Assembly: GCA_024695445.1 (NCBI GenBank)
Contig: JAILIG010000042.1
Location: forward strand, 1 to 62,156
From: Oscillospiraceae bacterium
GTDB taxonomy: Bacteria > Bacillota > Clostridia > Oscillospirales > Ruminococcaceae
Direction of reading: 5' to 3'
Length of the DNA: 62,156 nucleotides
The position numbers and the translations under genes are program-made. Below the pieces are notes generated by a model. It saw only the letters and a list, made by a program, of their open reading frames with translations. It did no database searches and was not told where the DNA came from. Below are positions 32,413 through 41,347 of this stretch, one piece after another; positions within the stretch are counted from its first letter, which is position 1, and each line of letters starts with the position of its first letter.

Positions 32413-32970
32413 ATGAAAGACAAAAGAATTCTTTTGATGCTGCATAACAGAGATGAGCAGGCGCTCAGGGCAATCATCGCCGAGTACGGAGCGCTCTGCC
32501 GGTCTGCTGCGCTCGATATTCTCAGGGACGAGCAGGATGCGGAGGAGTGCTTCAGCGACGCTCTGCTGACCGTCTGGAACGCGGTTCCGCCCGCCTGCCC
32601 TGAGAATTTCCGGGCGTACCTTCTGAAAATTCTTCGCAATCATGCGCTGGACAGGTATAAAGCCAGACAGCGCGGCAAGCGCGGAAACGGACAGTATCCG
32701 GCGGCACTGGACGAGCTCGCGGAAATCCTGCCTGCGCAGCAGAACACAGAGGCTGCCGTAGAACAGCGGGAAATGCTTTGCGCCGTGACGGAGTTTCTCC
32801 GCACGCTCCCGCAGAAGCAGCGCGACCTCTTCGTCCGCCGGTACTGGAGCTTTTCTTCATTTGCCGAGCTGGCGGCGGATTTTCACATGACGGAAAACAA
32901 TGTAAAGGTCACGCTGACACGCCTGCGGCAGCGCTTGACGGAACATCTGAAAAAGGAGGAATTGCTATGA
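32413..32970 (+). CDS. ECF-like sigma factor, module 1
   Basis: The 185-residue protein has a sigma-70 region 2 (about 10-85, with DEQDAEECFSDALLTVWNAV) and a region 4 helix-turn-helix (about 120-180, with LPQKQRDLFVRRYW and MTENNVKVTLTRLRQRL). No region 1 or 3 is present, so it is an extracytoplasmic-function type. It shares DAEEC...LxTWNAxPPA, the RNxAxx block and the ALDEL segment with the sigma factor at 47659. Its stop overlaps the start of the next gene (ATGA), coupling it to its likely anti-sigma partner. No clear ECF promoter was identified upstream. Confidence 0.92.
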   Translation: MKDKRILLMLHNRDEQALRAIIAEYGALCRSAALDILRDEQDAEECFSDALLTVWNAVPPACPENFRAYLLKILRNHALDRYKARQRGKRGNGQYPAALDELAEILPAQQNTEAAVEQREMLCAVTEFLRTLPQKQRDLFVRRYWSFSSFAELAADFHMTENNVKVTLTRLRQRLTEHLKKEELL

Positions 32971-33938
32971 CACCGGAAGAACTGATCGGGCTGATGAATG
33001 AGCTGCCCGATGACATGATTGATTCCGCAAACCGCACGCGGTTCCGGCGGCGCGGCAGCATCTGGTATCTGATTCCCGCGGCCGCTGCCTGCCTGCTGGT
33101 CGGCATTGCGGCAATGCTTTACCCGAAGCTGCAAACGCAGAAGCCGGCAGCAGTCGGTCCGGCTGAAACGGGAATATCGGTCAGTGCGGAGACAACTGGC
33201 AGCGAAACCTCCGCCGCCGACAGCACCTCTGCACCGGTTTCCGGTACACAGCAAACGGAAACCGCCGTTTCGGATGAACCGTCTCACCGCACCGGGACGC
33301 AGAGTGATACAAGACCGTCATCCGGTACACAACATACGACTGCTTCTGTGTCAAGCATGACAACCGACAGCACAGTGCATTGTACAGAGGCCACGCCGCA
33401 GTCAACACAGGACACCAAAATAACATCGCTGACTTCTCAGAGCACAAGTCAAAGCACCGCTTCTTCTGCGAATGAAACGGAATCCAAAACGGATGCGAGC
33501 GATGAGGGCATGACATTCACAGAAGAGCCTGTCCCCTTCCGCATTCTCAGCCAGAAAACAGTGGAAGCGTCCGAGGAATCGCTGCCTTTTTCGACGCAGA
33601 TCAAGCTGTATCGGGATGCCTTGCCGGATGCCTATTCTGCAGAGCTGTTCCCTGCGATAGACTTTGAAACGGAGGACTGTCTGGTCATCCGGTTCCGTGC
33701 AGAAGGCTGCGGAGACGGAATAGCAGAGCCGTCAGGCGGCAGCGGAATGTTTTACAGCATCACCGTGACACCGCCTGCGGCACCGGAAGGCACTGTGCAG
33801 GAATTTGCCATCGCTGCGGTCGTTCCGAAGGCGCTTTACAGCCCCGCCGCACCGGACGGACTCAACCGGTGGCTGCGTCTGGAACGCACCGTTCGTGCGG
33901 GTGCGGAAATGCAGTGTACGATGATCCGGTATGAATGA
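32967..33938 (+). CDS. Putative membrane anti-sigma factor, module 1
   Basis: The 323-residue protein has a short cytoplasmic N-terminus (ELIGLMNELPDDMIDS), one membrane helix (about 33-52), a Ser/Thr-rich linker (about 62-180) and an external C-terminal domain of about 140 residues that I do not recognise. Gene order, ATGA overlap with the sigma gene and topology match an anti-sigma factor that senses outside the cell. It carries no zinc-binding HxxxCxxC motif. The ATG at 32967 follows AAGGAGG by about 8 bases; upstream parts of the same open frame overlap the sigma gene and are not coding. Confidence 0.8.
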   Translation: MTPEELIGLMNELPDDMIDSANRTRFRRRGSIWYLIPAAAACLLVGIAAMLYPKLQTQKPAAVGPAETGISVSAETTGSETSAADSTSAPVSGTQQTETAVSDEPSHRTGTQSDTRPSSGTQHTTASVSSMTTDSTVHCTEATPQSTQDTKITSLTSQSTSQSTASSANETESKTDASDEGMTFTEEPVPFRILSQKTVEASEESLPFSTQIKLYRDALPDAYSAELFPAIDFETEDCLVIRFRAEGCGDGIAEPSGGSGMFYSITVTPPAAPEGTVQEFAIAAVVPKALYSPAAPDGLNRWLRLERTVRAGAEMQCTMIRYE

Positions 33939-33954
33939 ACAGGAGGGATTCATA

Positions 33955-34752
33955 ATGAAGAACATCAAAATCAAAGCCGCGTCTGTGCTCCTTATGACAG
34001 GATGCCTGTTTGCACAGGCACCGCTGACGGCATTCTGCGCTGACGGCAGCAGTATAGCAAAAGCAATCTCTCTCGTGGAGATTGGTGGAAGCAGGCTGCT
34101 GTTCGACGAAAGCACCGGTGCATGGTACGATCAGGCCGGCAATCTGCTGGCGGATGCGTCGGCACCCTTGCAGACTGCGCTGTACGAGGGAAAGACCTAC
34201 ACCGTTGACTTGAACAAAATGCAGGTGTCTGCCGCAGACGGCGGCGTGAACGACGAACTGACCGCGCTGCTGCCGCAGTATCTGGCCTTCCGCCCTCTGA
34301 CGGTATCGGCAATTGACGGACAGTATCTCGATGAGCTCTTCGGGACAGAGACATACGAAGCTGCTGCGGCACAGATTCAGCAAATCGTGCAAAGTATTCC
34401 GCTAACCTATCGGTTCAGTGATTCGACGGAACTGTTTTACTGCGAAATTTCGCTCGGCAGCGAGGTGCTCGGCGGTATGCAGTACTCGATCGACGCAAAC
34501 GATTACCCGGAAGCAGTTCCGTGGTGCAATGACGGCGACAGTGCCGGCATCCAAACCGCATTTACCGGCATGGGCGATGTCAATGTCAACGGCAGATACG
34601 AGATTGCGGATGCAATTCTGCTGGCGCGTTACATCGCGGAGGATGCCGAAGCGGCCGTATCCAGCCTCGGACGGGAGCTGGCTGACATGGACGGCGACAG
34701 TCTGCTCCGCGCAGAAGATCTGGTTCTGGTGCTCCGGCAGCTTGCCGGCTGA
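33955..34752 (+). CDS. Secreted dockerin-containing protein, module 1
   Basis: The 265-residue protein has a signal peptide (about 1-25), an N-terminal domain of about 175 residues containing LLFDESTGAWYDQAGNLL and SIPLTYRFSDSTELFYCEI, and a C-terminal type I dockerin-like module (about 207-265). The latter has two calcium loops, GDVNVNGRYEIADAILLARY and LADMDGDSLLRAEDLVLVLR. The start at 33955 follows AGGAGG by 8 bases; upstream ATG at 33931 lacks support. It would attach to a cohesin-bearing scaffold. Its N-terminal region is paralogous to that of the 1371-residue protein at 49266. Confidence 0.88.
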   Translation: MKNIKIKAASVLLMTGCLFAQAPLTAFCADGSSIAKAISLVEIGGSRLLFDESTGAWYDQAGNLLADASAPLQTALYEGKTYTVDLNKMQVSAADGGVNDELTALLPQYLAFRPLTVSAIDGQYLDELFGTETYEAAAAQIQQIVQSIPLTYRFSDSTELFYCEISLGSEVLGGMQYSIDANDYPEAVPWCNDGDSAGIQTAFTGMGDVNVNGRYEIADAILLARYIAEDAEAAVSSLGRELADMDGDSLLRAEDLVLVLRQLAG

Positions 34753-34766
34753 CCGGTTCCGTACAA

Positions 34767-34803
34767 ACAGCGCCCCTCACAGCTTCGTGAGGGGCGCTTT
34801 GCA
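34767..34803. terminator. Bidirectional terminator
   Basis: GCGCCCCTCAC pairs with GTGAGGGGCGC between the convergent dockerin and lysA genes. Confidence 0.85.
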
Positions 34804-34807
34804 TTGA

Positions 34808-36103
34808 TTACAGGTCGCAGCGGCAGATGTCCTCGTAGGTCTCGCGGCGGACAACCGTCCGCACCGCGCCGTTCTTTACCATGACCATTTCCGGCCGCGG
34901 ATTGCGGTTGTAGTTCGACGACATGGAGTAGTTATAGGCGCCGGTCGCCAGCACGGCCAGCGTATCGCCCGCCTGTGCCTCCTGCAGCAGCATATCCTTG
35001 CCGATCAGGTCGCCGCTCTCGCAGCACTTTCCGCCGATCGTGACCGTCTCGGTGCGCGGGGCGTCGGCACGGTTTGCGATGAGCGCTTCGTACTCCGACT
35101 CGTAGAGCGCATAGCGCGGGTTGTCGCACATTCCGCCGTCGATCAGCACATAAGTACGGATGCCCGGAATCTGCTTCTTCGCCATGACCGTATAAAGTGT
35201 GATGCCCGCAGCGCCGACAATCGAGCGGCCCGGCTCAAAGAGCATGAACGGCTCCGGGTACGAGAGCGCCGCACAGGTCTTGCGGATGGCTTCCAGCATG
35301 GCGCGGACGATGTCGCCGAAGGGCTTCGGATCGTCGCGCTCAACATAACGGATGCCGGGGCCGCCGCCCAGATTCAGCTCCGTCAGGACGATGCCGGTCT
35401 CCTGCCGCACGGTATTCATGAGGCCGAGCATCACACGGGCGGCCTCTGCAAAGGGCTCGGTTTCCAAGATCTGCGAGCCGATGTGGCAGTGCAGGCCGAC
35501 CAGCTCCAGATTCGGACAGGCAGCAGCAGCCTTGACCGCTTCCAGCGCCTCTCCCGTTTCCAGCGCAAATCCGAACTTGGAATCAATCTGCCCCGTCTGA
35601 ATGAAGCTGTGGGTGTGCGCGTCGATGCCCGGCTTGATGCGGAGCAGAATGCGCACGGTCTTGCCCGCGTCCGCCGCAATGCGGTTCAGGCGCGTCATCT
35701 CCGGCAGATTGTCCGCGACAATTCTGCCGACATTGCTGTCCACTGCCATTTGCAGCTCAGCATCGGTCTTGGAGTTGCCGTGCATGACAATGTCCGAAGC
35801 GGGCATTCCGGCGGCAAGTGCCGTAAAGAGCTCCCCGCCCGACACAACATCGGTGCCGAGGCCCTCCGAATGCACGATGCGGTACAGCTCCTTGCAGGAG
35901 AGCGCCTTGCTGGCAAAACAGATCATGCCGTTTCCGCCGTACTCCTCCTGCAGAACGCTCCGGAAGCCGCGGCAGTTTTCGCGGACCGTCGTTTCATCCA
36001 TGACATAGAGCGGGGTGCCGTGCTGCTGCGCCAGCGCCACACAGTCGGCTCCGCCGAACAGCAGATGCCCTTCGTCAGAAACAGTCAGATTGGGTGTAAG
36101 CAT
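34808..36103 (-). CDS. lysA: Diaminopimelate decarboxylase
   Basis: LysA makes lysine from meso-diaminopimelate with pyridoxal phosphate. The 431-residue protein has the PLP lysine in MICFASKALSC, the GGGPGIRY phosphate-binding loop and the conserved CCESGDL active-site Cys segment near the end. The ATG at 36103 follows AAGGA by 8 bases; other in-frame starts upstream are less supported. It follows rlmL by 5 bases in an operon headed by a penicillin-binding protein gene, away from the riboswitch-controlled dap operon. Confidence 0.96.
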   Translation of the reverse strand: MLTPNLTVSDEGHLLFGGADCVALAQQHGTPLYVMDETTVRENCRGFRSVLQEEYGGNGMICFASKALSCKELYRIVHSEGLGTDVVSGGELFTALAAGMPASDIVMHGNSKTDAELQMAVDSNVGRIVADNLPEMTRLNRIAADAGKTVRILLRIKPGIDAHTHSFIQTGQIDSKFGFALETGEALEAVKAAAACPNLELVGLHCHIGSQILETEPFAEAARVMLGLMNTVRQETGIVLTELNLGGGPGIRYVERDDPKPFGDIVRAMLEAIRKTCAALSYPEPFMLFEPGRSIVGAAGITLYTVMAKKQIPGIRTYVLIDGGMCDNPRYALYESEYEALIANRADAPRTETVTIGGKCCESGDLIGKDMLLQEAQAGDTLAVLATGAYNYSMSSNYNRNPRPEMVMVKNGAVRTVVRRETYEDICRCDL

Positions 36104-36108
36104 GGAAA

Positions 36109-37236
36109 TCATCCTTCCCTTTTTTCCTTCCAGAATTGATAAAGCTGACATTGCAGCATTCCGTTATAGAGCTTCCGGCGCCTGCGCGCTTTCCGCCCGT
36201 AGCATTTTTCAAATTCCGCATCCGGCGTGATGATGCTGCACGCGGCATCATCCGGAAACACCATGCCCATGACGCGGTACAGCGCTCTGGCTGCGGAGAC
36301 ATCGAGCATCCGCTCACCGTAGGGCGGATTGCAGACGATGATCTGTCCGGGGACAGCTTCAAAATCCCTGATGTCGCGCTGCTTGACCGTGATGCGGTCG
36401 GCAACGCCGGCCTTTTTTGCATTTTCGATTGACAGCGCCACGGCTTCCGGATCACAGTCATAGCCGAAGGCCGTGAATGCGGCATCGCGGTTGATTTTGG
36501 CGCGTGCCGCTTCCCGCGCATCAAACCATGCGCGCTTCGGCATCTGCGTCCAGCGCTCGGCGGCAAACCGCCGGTGCAGTCCGGGTGCCATGTGCATTGC
36601 GCGGTATGCGCCCTCGATCAAAAAGGTGCCGCTGCCGCAGAACGGATCGCAGAGCACTGCGCCCGCCCGGCAGTGAGACAGATCTAAAATACCGGCCGCA
36701 AGCGTTTCGCGGATCGGTGCGGCGTTGGCAATCTGCCGCCAGCCGCGCTTATAAAGCGGAACGCCGGAGGTGTCAAGATATACCGTACACAGATCGCTGC
36801 GAATGGAAAACTGTATCTGATGCACGGCGCCGGTCTCCGGCAGCGCCTCGGTGTGATGCGCACGCTGAAGGCGCCTGACCGCCGCTTTCTTGACAATCGC
36901 CTGACAGGCAGGCACACTTTTCAGGGCGGAATTCAGCGAGCTGCCCTTGACGGGAAAGGCATCGTCCGGTCCGATGAACTGCTCCAGCGGAAGTGCCGCC
37001 ACGCCCTCAAACAGCGGATCAAAGGCGGTTCTGCCGCGCTGCGGTGCGACAGAAAAGCTGCCGAGTTCAATCAGCACACGCTCCGCTGTCGTCAGCTCAA
37101 CATTGGCGGCGGCGAGCATCGTCCAGTCTCCGGTGAAGGACACTCTGCCGTCTGCCGCACTGATCTCCGCTGCGCCGAGCCGGATCAGCTCAAATTTCAA
37201 AACACTTTCCAGTCCGAAATGACAGGGGCAGCACAT
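36109..37236 (-). CDS. THUMP-domain class I rRNA methyltransferase (RlmL-like)
   Basis: The 375-residue protein starts with a THUMP-type part (MCCPCHFGLESVLKFELIRL) and carries a Rossmann methyltransferase domain with DPFCGSGTFLIEGAY and the catalytic NPPYGERM motif, as in RlmL-type enzymes that make m2G in 23S rRNA. ATG at 37236 matches the family start but has GGAGG 19 bases away. A TTG at 37278, 8 bases after GGAGG and just after the penicillin-binding protein stop, would add 14 residues. The true start is therefore open. Confidence 0.88.
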   Translation of the reverse strand: MCCPCHFGLESVLKFELIRLGAAEISAADGRVSFTGDWTMLAAANVELTTAERVLIELGSFSVAPQRGRTAFDPLFEGVAALPLEQFIGPDDAFPVKGSSLNSALKSVPACQAIVKKAAVRRLQRAHHTEALPETGAVHQIQFSIRSDLCTVYLDTSGVPLYKRGWRQIANAAPIRETLAAGILDLSHCRAGAVLCDPFCGSGTFLIEGAYRAMHMAPGLHRRFAAERWTQMPKRAWFDAREAARAKINRDAAFTAFGYDCDPEAVALSIENAKKAGVADRITVKQRDIRDFEAVPGQIIVCNPPYGERMLDVSAARALYRVMGMVFPDDAACSIITPDAEFEKCYGRKARRRRKLYNGMLQCQLYQFWKEKREG

Positions 37237-37279
37237 CCGGAAACCCGTTGTGCTGCCTCCCTTCTGCTGTCGTTCCAAA

Positions 37280-39691
37280 TCAGTTTCCTCCGCCGGCATC
37301 CGGGCCGTAGTTTTTGGCTTCCTGCAGGCCGAGCTCACGGTTGTCACAGTACGGCGCATTAGTCGATTTCCAATAGCCCTCGACGCCCTTGCCGCAGGAA
37401 TCCACCGCGATCTTGCCGGTTGCGGTGCAGACATGGCCCTTGATGACGGTGCTGCACTCCGGGAAGTCCCTGCCGGACCAGTTCCGGACAATCCAGTCGC
37501 CGATGATGTTTTTCCACGCGTGCGGCGTATCAATCGCGCCGCGGTTCTTGATTTCCTTGTTTTCCTTGTAGCCGAGCCAGCAGCCGCTGACGAAATCAGG
37601 ATTCAGGCCGACAAACAGCTTATCGCACCAGTCGGTCGTCGTACCGGTCTTACCGGCAATCGGAATCTGCTTGCCGTTCTTATAGAGCTTGGCCTGCTTA
37701 CCGGTACCCTGCTCGCCGTTGACAACATTCTGCAGCAGCTTGTTCATGACATAGGAGGTCTCGCGGTCTACGGCCTGCGTACTGCCCTCGCCGCCCTGGT
37801 AGATGACGCCGCCGTCACCGGATTCCACGCGGTCGATGATGTGCGCATCGCAGAAGGTGCCGCCGTTGCCGTAGATCATGAAGGCGTTGACCAGATCCTT
37901 GACCGTCACGCCGTAACGCAGAGCGCCGACGGAAAGCGGAGCAAAATCCTGGTCCTTGACATCGAGGTCGAGGCCGAGCGTATTGGTTGCAAAGTCGAAC
38001 ACCTTGTCCTTGCCGTAGGTCTTGACCAGCATGGCCGGGATCGTGTTCTTGGAGACCTCCAGCGCCTTGTAGACATTGACCTTGGCACGGGACCATGTGC
38101 CGACACTCGTTTCGGAGTAGTTGGTCGGCCACGGATTACCGGTCTCAGGGTTCGTCATGACCGGAGCGTCGAGAATCTTTGAGCCCCAGGAAATCGCATC
38201 GTGATAGAGCGCGTAGCCGTAGGATGTGACAGGCTTGATCGCGGAACCGGGCTGCTGCTTTTCAGTCGATGCAAAGGAGGTGCCGAGCGAACCCTTCTTC
38301 TTGCCGATCATGCCGACGGTGCAGAGCACTCTGCCCTCGTAGTCGATCGCGGTAAAGCCGCACTGCAGCGGCATCACCTCGTCCTTGCCGTCCACAACGC
38401 CCTCATATTTGCCGTCGTGGTTCAGGTCGCGCAGATAATTCGTGCGGGCTGCGGTCGTCATGCCGCTCAGGATATTGTTCATGTCCAGGAACTTCGCTTC
38501 GACATATGCCTGCATTTTCCGGTCAACGGTCGTATAGATCTGATAGCCGCCGCTGTTGATCTTGGCGAGCGCTCTCTGCATCGTGATGCCGCGCTGATCC
38601 ATCAGCACATGAGCGTACTCGCGCAGCGCCTCGTCAACCGCCCACGAAGTGGACTTTTCCTCGGTGATGGCTGCACCGTTCTCGTCCACCTTCGGCTCCT
38701 CGTCCGGGTGGAGCTGCTTGTACTCGTCAGTACCCTTGAAGATCAGATGCTCGTGCAGGGCATCCTGATACTCGTCAAAGGTGATTGCGCCGTTGTAATA
38801 CATTCTGTAAAGGATATACTCCATACGGTCGCGGTTAGTCTGCATACCGGTGTTGATAAATTTGTCGGAAATATACTCGGTCTTGGTGACATTGTTGAAG
38901 CCGCGCTCGTAGTAGCCGGCGAAGGGGTTGTTGACCTCCGGGCTCTGCGGAATGGCTGCAAGGCACGCGCCCTCTGCAATCGACAGCTCGCTGACGGACT
39001 TGCCGAAATACTTCAGGGATGCCATCTCGACGCCGTTTGCCGCGCCGCCGAAGCCGATGTAGTTGATATAGGTTTCCAGGATCTCGTCCTTGGAATAGGA
39101 CTTTTCAAGCTGGAGTGCGCGGTAGACCTCACGGATCTTACGCTGCGGGCTCGTTTCATCGTCGCCCGTCAGGTTCTTGACGAGCTGCTGGGTGATCGTC
39201 GAACCGCCCTGCTCGGAGTTCCAGAACTTGAGGATCATGTTTGCGATTGCACCGGCGGTACGCTTATAGTCCACGCCCTCGTGCAGATAGAAACGCTCGT
39301 CCTCGCCGTAAACAAAGGCATCGCGCACATGCTGCGGAACCTTTTCCAGATCAACCGGGAGTCTCTGGACGGACTGGTTGACATTATAGACATTGATATA
39401 TTCGCCGTTTTCGTCCGTCTCGTAGATGTTCGTCGAATAGCTCATTGTCATTTCCTGAATGCTGACAGAGGTGGTCGTTTCCATGTAATTGAGGACATAG
39501 CTCGTCGCCGCAAGGGCACAAATGACGCCTGTGATAATGAACAGCAGCATAAAGGACAGCACCGTGACCAGAATCACGGAACCGATTTTTTTGAGAATGC
39601 GCAGAATCAGCGGGGTTCTGCGGCGCTTTTTTTTCTTTTTTTCTGGCTTTTGCAATGCGCCGGTGCTGCTGATTGCGTTGGTCATATCCAT
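37280..39691 (-). CDS. Class A penicillin-binding protein (PBP1a type)
   Basis: The 803-residue protein has a basic cytoplasmic end (KKKKKRRR), a membrane helix (about 36-65), a GT51 glycosyltransferase domain (EDERFYLHEGVDYKR, GGSTITQQLVKN) and a transpeptidase domain with the serine in QQPGSAIKP (SxxK), an SxN-like motif further on, and the KTG in AGKTGTTTDW. It polymerises and cross-links peptidoglycan outside the membrane. It heads a PBP-rlmL-lysA operon. A poly-A coding tract of about 20 bases near the start may be prone to slippage. Confidence 0.95.
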   Translation of the reverse strand: MDMTNAISSTGALQKPEKKKKKRRRTPLILRILKKIGSVILVTVLSFMLLFIITGVICALAATSYVLNYMETTTSVSIQEMTMSYSTNIYETDENGEYINVYNVNQSVQRLPVDLEKVPQHVRDAFVYGEDERFYLHEGVDYKRTAGAIANMILKFWNSEQGGSTITQQLVKNLTGDDETSPQRKIREVYRALQLEKSYSKDEILETYINYIGFGGAANGVEMASLKYFGKSVSELSIAEGACLAAIPQSPEVNNPFAGYYERGFNNVTKTEYISDKFINTGMQTNRDRMEYILYRMYYNGAITFDEYQDALHEHLIFKGTDEYKQLHPDEEPKVDENGAAITEEKSTSWAVDEALREYAHVLMDQRGITMQRALAKINSGGYQIYTTVDRKMQAYVEAKFLDMNNILSGMTTAARTNYLRDLNHDGKYEGVVDGKDEVMPLQCGFTAIDYEGRVLCTVGMIGKKKGSLGTSFASTEKQQPGSAIKPVTSYGYALYHDAISWGSKILDAPVMTNPETGNPWPTNYSETSVGTWSRAKVNVYKALEVSKNTIPAMLVKTYGKDKVFDFATNTLGLDLDVKDQDFAPLSVGALRYGVTVKDLVNAFMIYGNGGTFCDAHIIDRVESGDGGVIYQGGEGSTQAVDRETSYVMNKLLQNVVNGEQGTGKQAKLYKNGKQIPIAGKTGTTTDWCDKLFVGLNPDFVSGCWLGYKENKEIKNRGAIDTPHAWKNIIGDWIVRNWSGRDFPECSTVIKGHVCTATGKIAVDSCGKGVEGYWKSTNAPYCDNRELGLQEAKNYGPDAGGGN

Positions 39692-39783
39692 GAAAATGAA
39701 GCTCCTTTCGGGTACGGCAGTTTCCGCTGCCGGCTTGGGCTTTTCACCGAAAAAAACGGTAAAAGGGATATTTATACAGATTT

Positions 39784-39812
39784 ATTATACCACAAAATCG
39801 CCGGCTTGTTAA
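39784..39812 (-). promoter_or_regulatory. Promoter of the pbp-rlmL-lysA operon
   Basis: On the minus strand TTAACA (39812-39807) and TATAAT (39789-39784) are 17 bases apart. Confidence 0.85.
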
Positions 39813-39981
39813 GCCTTTTCAGGAAATTGTAATCGTTTTGTGTATTTTTGAGAAAGTCATCCGCATATCGGCGATTGTTTTGTATCATACTATTCATGTT
39901 CCGGTCCGGATCGGTGTAAAATTGCGTTTTTTGCAGCGGTCCTGCGAATCGGGGATCCAATCTGAAAGGAAGGTGTCCGGA

Positions 39982-40368
39982 ATGTTACAATCCAAAATCG
40001 GGCTGCCGGTCACGCTGGCAGCAGTCACGGTCACGCTGGCGGCAATGCTCCTGACGCCGATGGCATCGGCGAAAAAACGCGCGGAGGCTCTGCCGGGATC
40101 CGGCGGGCTCGAAAAGCTCCTGCTGCCGGAGGACAGCGCGGCGCCCGGCATCCGTGACGCTCTGCCGGAGCTGCCCGATCAGCGCTATCTGCTGAAGCTG
40201 CGCGGCAATGTGCTCTCGGTCTATGCGGAGGGTGAGACGGAAGCCTCCGCCGTCTATGAGCTGCCGTCCCGCTGGCTGCCGGATTATGACAGAATTGTGC
40301 TGGAATACGGTCTGCGTGCCGAAAATGAAGCCGAGCTGCGCAGGCTGCTGGAGGACTATGTGTCATGA
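39982..40368 (+). CDS. BofC-like exported protein
   Basis: The 128-residue protein has a signal-anchor (about 5-28) and a C-terminal part with YLLKLRGNVLSVYAEG, VYELPSRWLPDYDRIVLEYG and a final Glu-rich helix ELRRLLEDYVS. This resembles the C-terminal domain of BofC-type proteins and related short clostridial exported proteins. The start ATG at 39982 follows GAAAGGAAGG; the open frame continues upstream without a ribosome site. Function in spore-forming signalling is only a family hint. Confidence 0.6.
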   Translation: MLQSKIGLPVTLAAVTVTLAAMLLTPMASAKKRAEALPGSGGLEKLLLPEDSAAPGIRDALPELPDQRYLLKLRGNVLSVYAEGETEASAVYELPSRWLPDYDRIVLEYGLRAENEAELRRLLEDYVS

Positions 40369-41228
40369 ATGTTTGGCGGCGCGCCGGAAGCTGTCTGCGG
40401 GTTCACAAGCGCAGTGCGGGAATCCTTGCGGCGGCGGAGCTCTGCCTGCTGCTGATGCTGACTGGAACGGGGTATTTTTTGCAGCAGAGTCTGCTGCATG
40501 GGAATCTGCTCGGAAGCCTCTCCTCGGCTCCTGCGGGCGGCTGGGAGCTCTGGCTCGGCGGCTGCCTGCTGACCGCCGTTCTGGTGCTGACGCCGGTCAG
40601 GGTGCAGAGCGCATGGATGCTCGGTGAGATGACCGGCGTCCTCGATGAAAACGACATCGGGTTTCTGCAGTGCAGCGGGAACCTCTGGCTCTGGCGCAGA
40701 ATGCTCGCGGCAAGACTGCTCCTGACCGTCAGGCTGCTGCTTTCTCTGCTGCCCGCGGTGACCGCATGGACCGCGGGCGGCGTCCTCATGCGGCTGATGC
40801 CGGTCTGGCGGGACGGCTTTCCCGCGCTGCTCGCCGCGGCGCACCTCAGGGCGGCCGGAATCGGGCTGCTGGCGCTGCCGCTGCGGGTGCTCGGCGCATG
40901 GCTCGCGCTCCCCTTCTGCTTTCTGAAAACGCCGCACCGGAGCGCCCGCGAGACCGTGCGGAACGCGGTCCGGCTGAGCCGGCATCACAGCGGAATGCTG
41001 CTCCTGCGCCGCGGAATCTGTCTGCCGCTTCTGCTGGTTCCGCCCGCTGCGTTCCTTTTGCTGCCGCGGCTCGCCGCCTCGGAACTGCTCTGGGCCAGCC
41101 GCCGCTGGACACGCTGCTGCGGCAGTCAGCAAATGCGCCTCGGCCGCTGCAAAAACCGACATTTTCTCTCGTGCAGGCATCACAAAACGCCCGCTCCTAT
41201 CCCGGCAGAACGCTGTGCAATCCGATAA
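40365..41228 (+). CDS. Unknown multi-pass membrane protein
   Basis: The 287-residue protein has about six membrane helices, including AAELCLLLMLTGTGYFLQ near residue 20, and ends in a basic, Cys-containing tail. It overlaps the BofC-like gene by 4 bases (ATGTCATGA), so the two are translationally coupled. I do not recognise the family. It is Leu/Arg-rich and of very high GC, so weak resemblance to other proteins would be unreliable. The Arg-rich tail lies on the cytoplasmic side if the N-terminus does. Confidence 0.75.
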   Translation: MNVWRRAGSCLRVHKRSAGILAAAELCLLLMLTGTGYFLQQSLLHGNLLGSLSSAPAGGWELWLGGCLLTAVLVLTPVRVQSAWMLGEMTGVLDENDIGFLQCSGNLWLWRRMLAARLLLTVRLLLSLLPAVTAWTAGGVLMRLMPVWRDGFPALLAAAHLRAAGIGLLALPLRVLGAWLALPFCFLKTPHRSARETVRNAVRLSRHHSGMLLLRRGICLPLLLVPPAAFLLLPRLAASELLWASRRWTRCCGSQQMRLGRCKNRHFLSCRHHKTPAPIPAERCAIR

Positions 41229-41244
41229 AACTGCCGGATTCTGC

Positions 41245-41273
41245 TTGCGATTCTCACGGTTTTGAATTATAAT
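41245..41273 (+). promoter_or_regulatory. Promoter of the M23 peptidase gene
   Basis: TTGCGA (41245-41250) and TATAAT (41268-41273) are 17 bases apart. Transcription should start near 41280, about 55 bases before an AAGGAGG ribosome site at 41334-41340. Confidence 0.8.
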
Positions 41274-41347
41274 GAGCTTGTCCGGACGGATGCCGCACGG
41301 CAAGTTCGTCCGACAGATTAAAAATCAATCGGGAAGGAGGGATTCTT

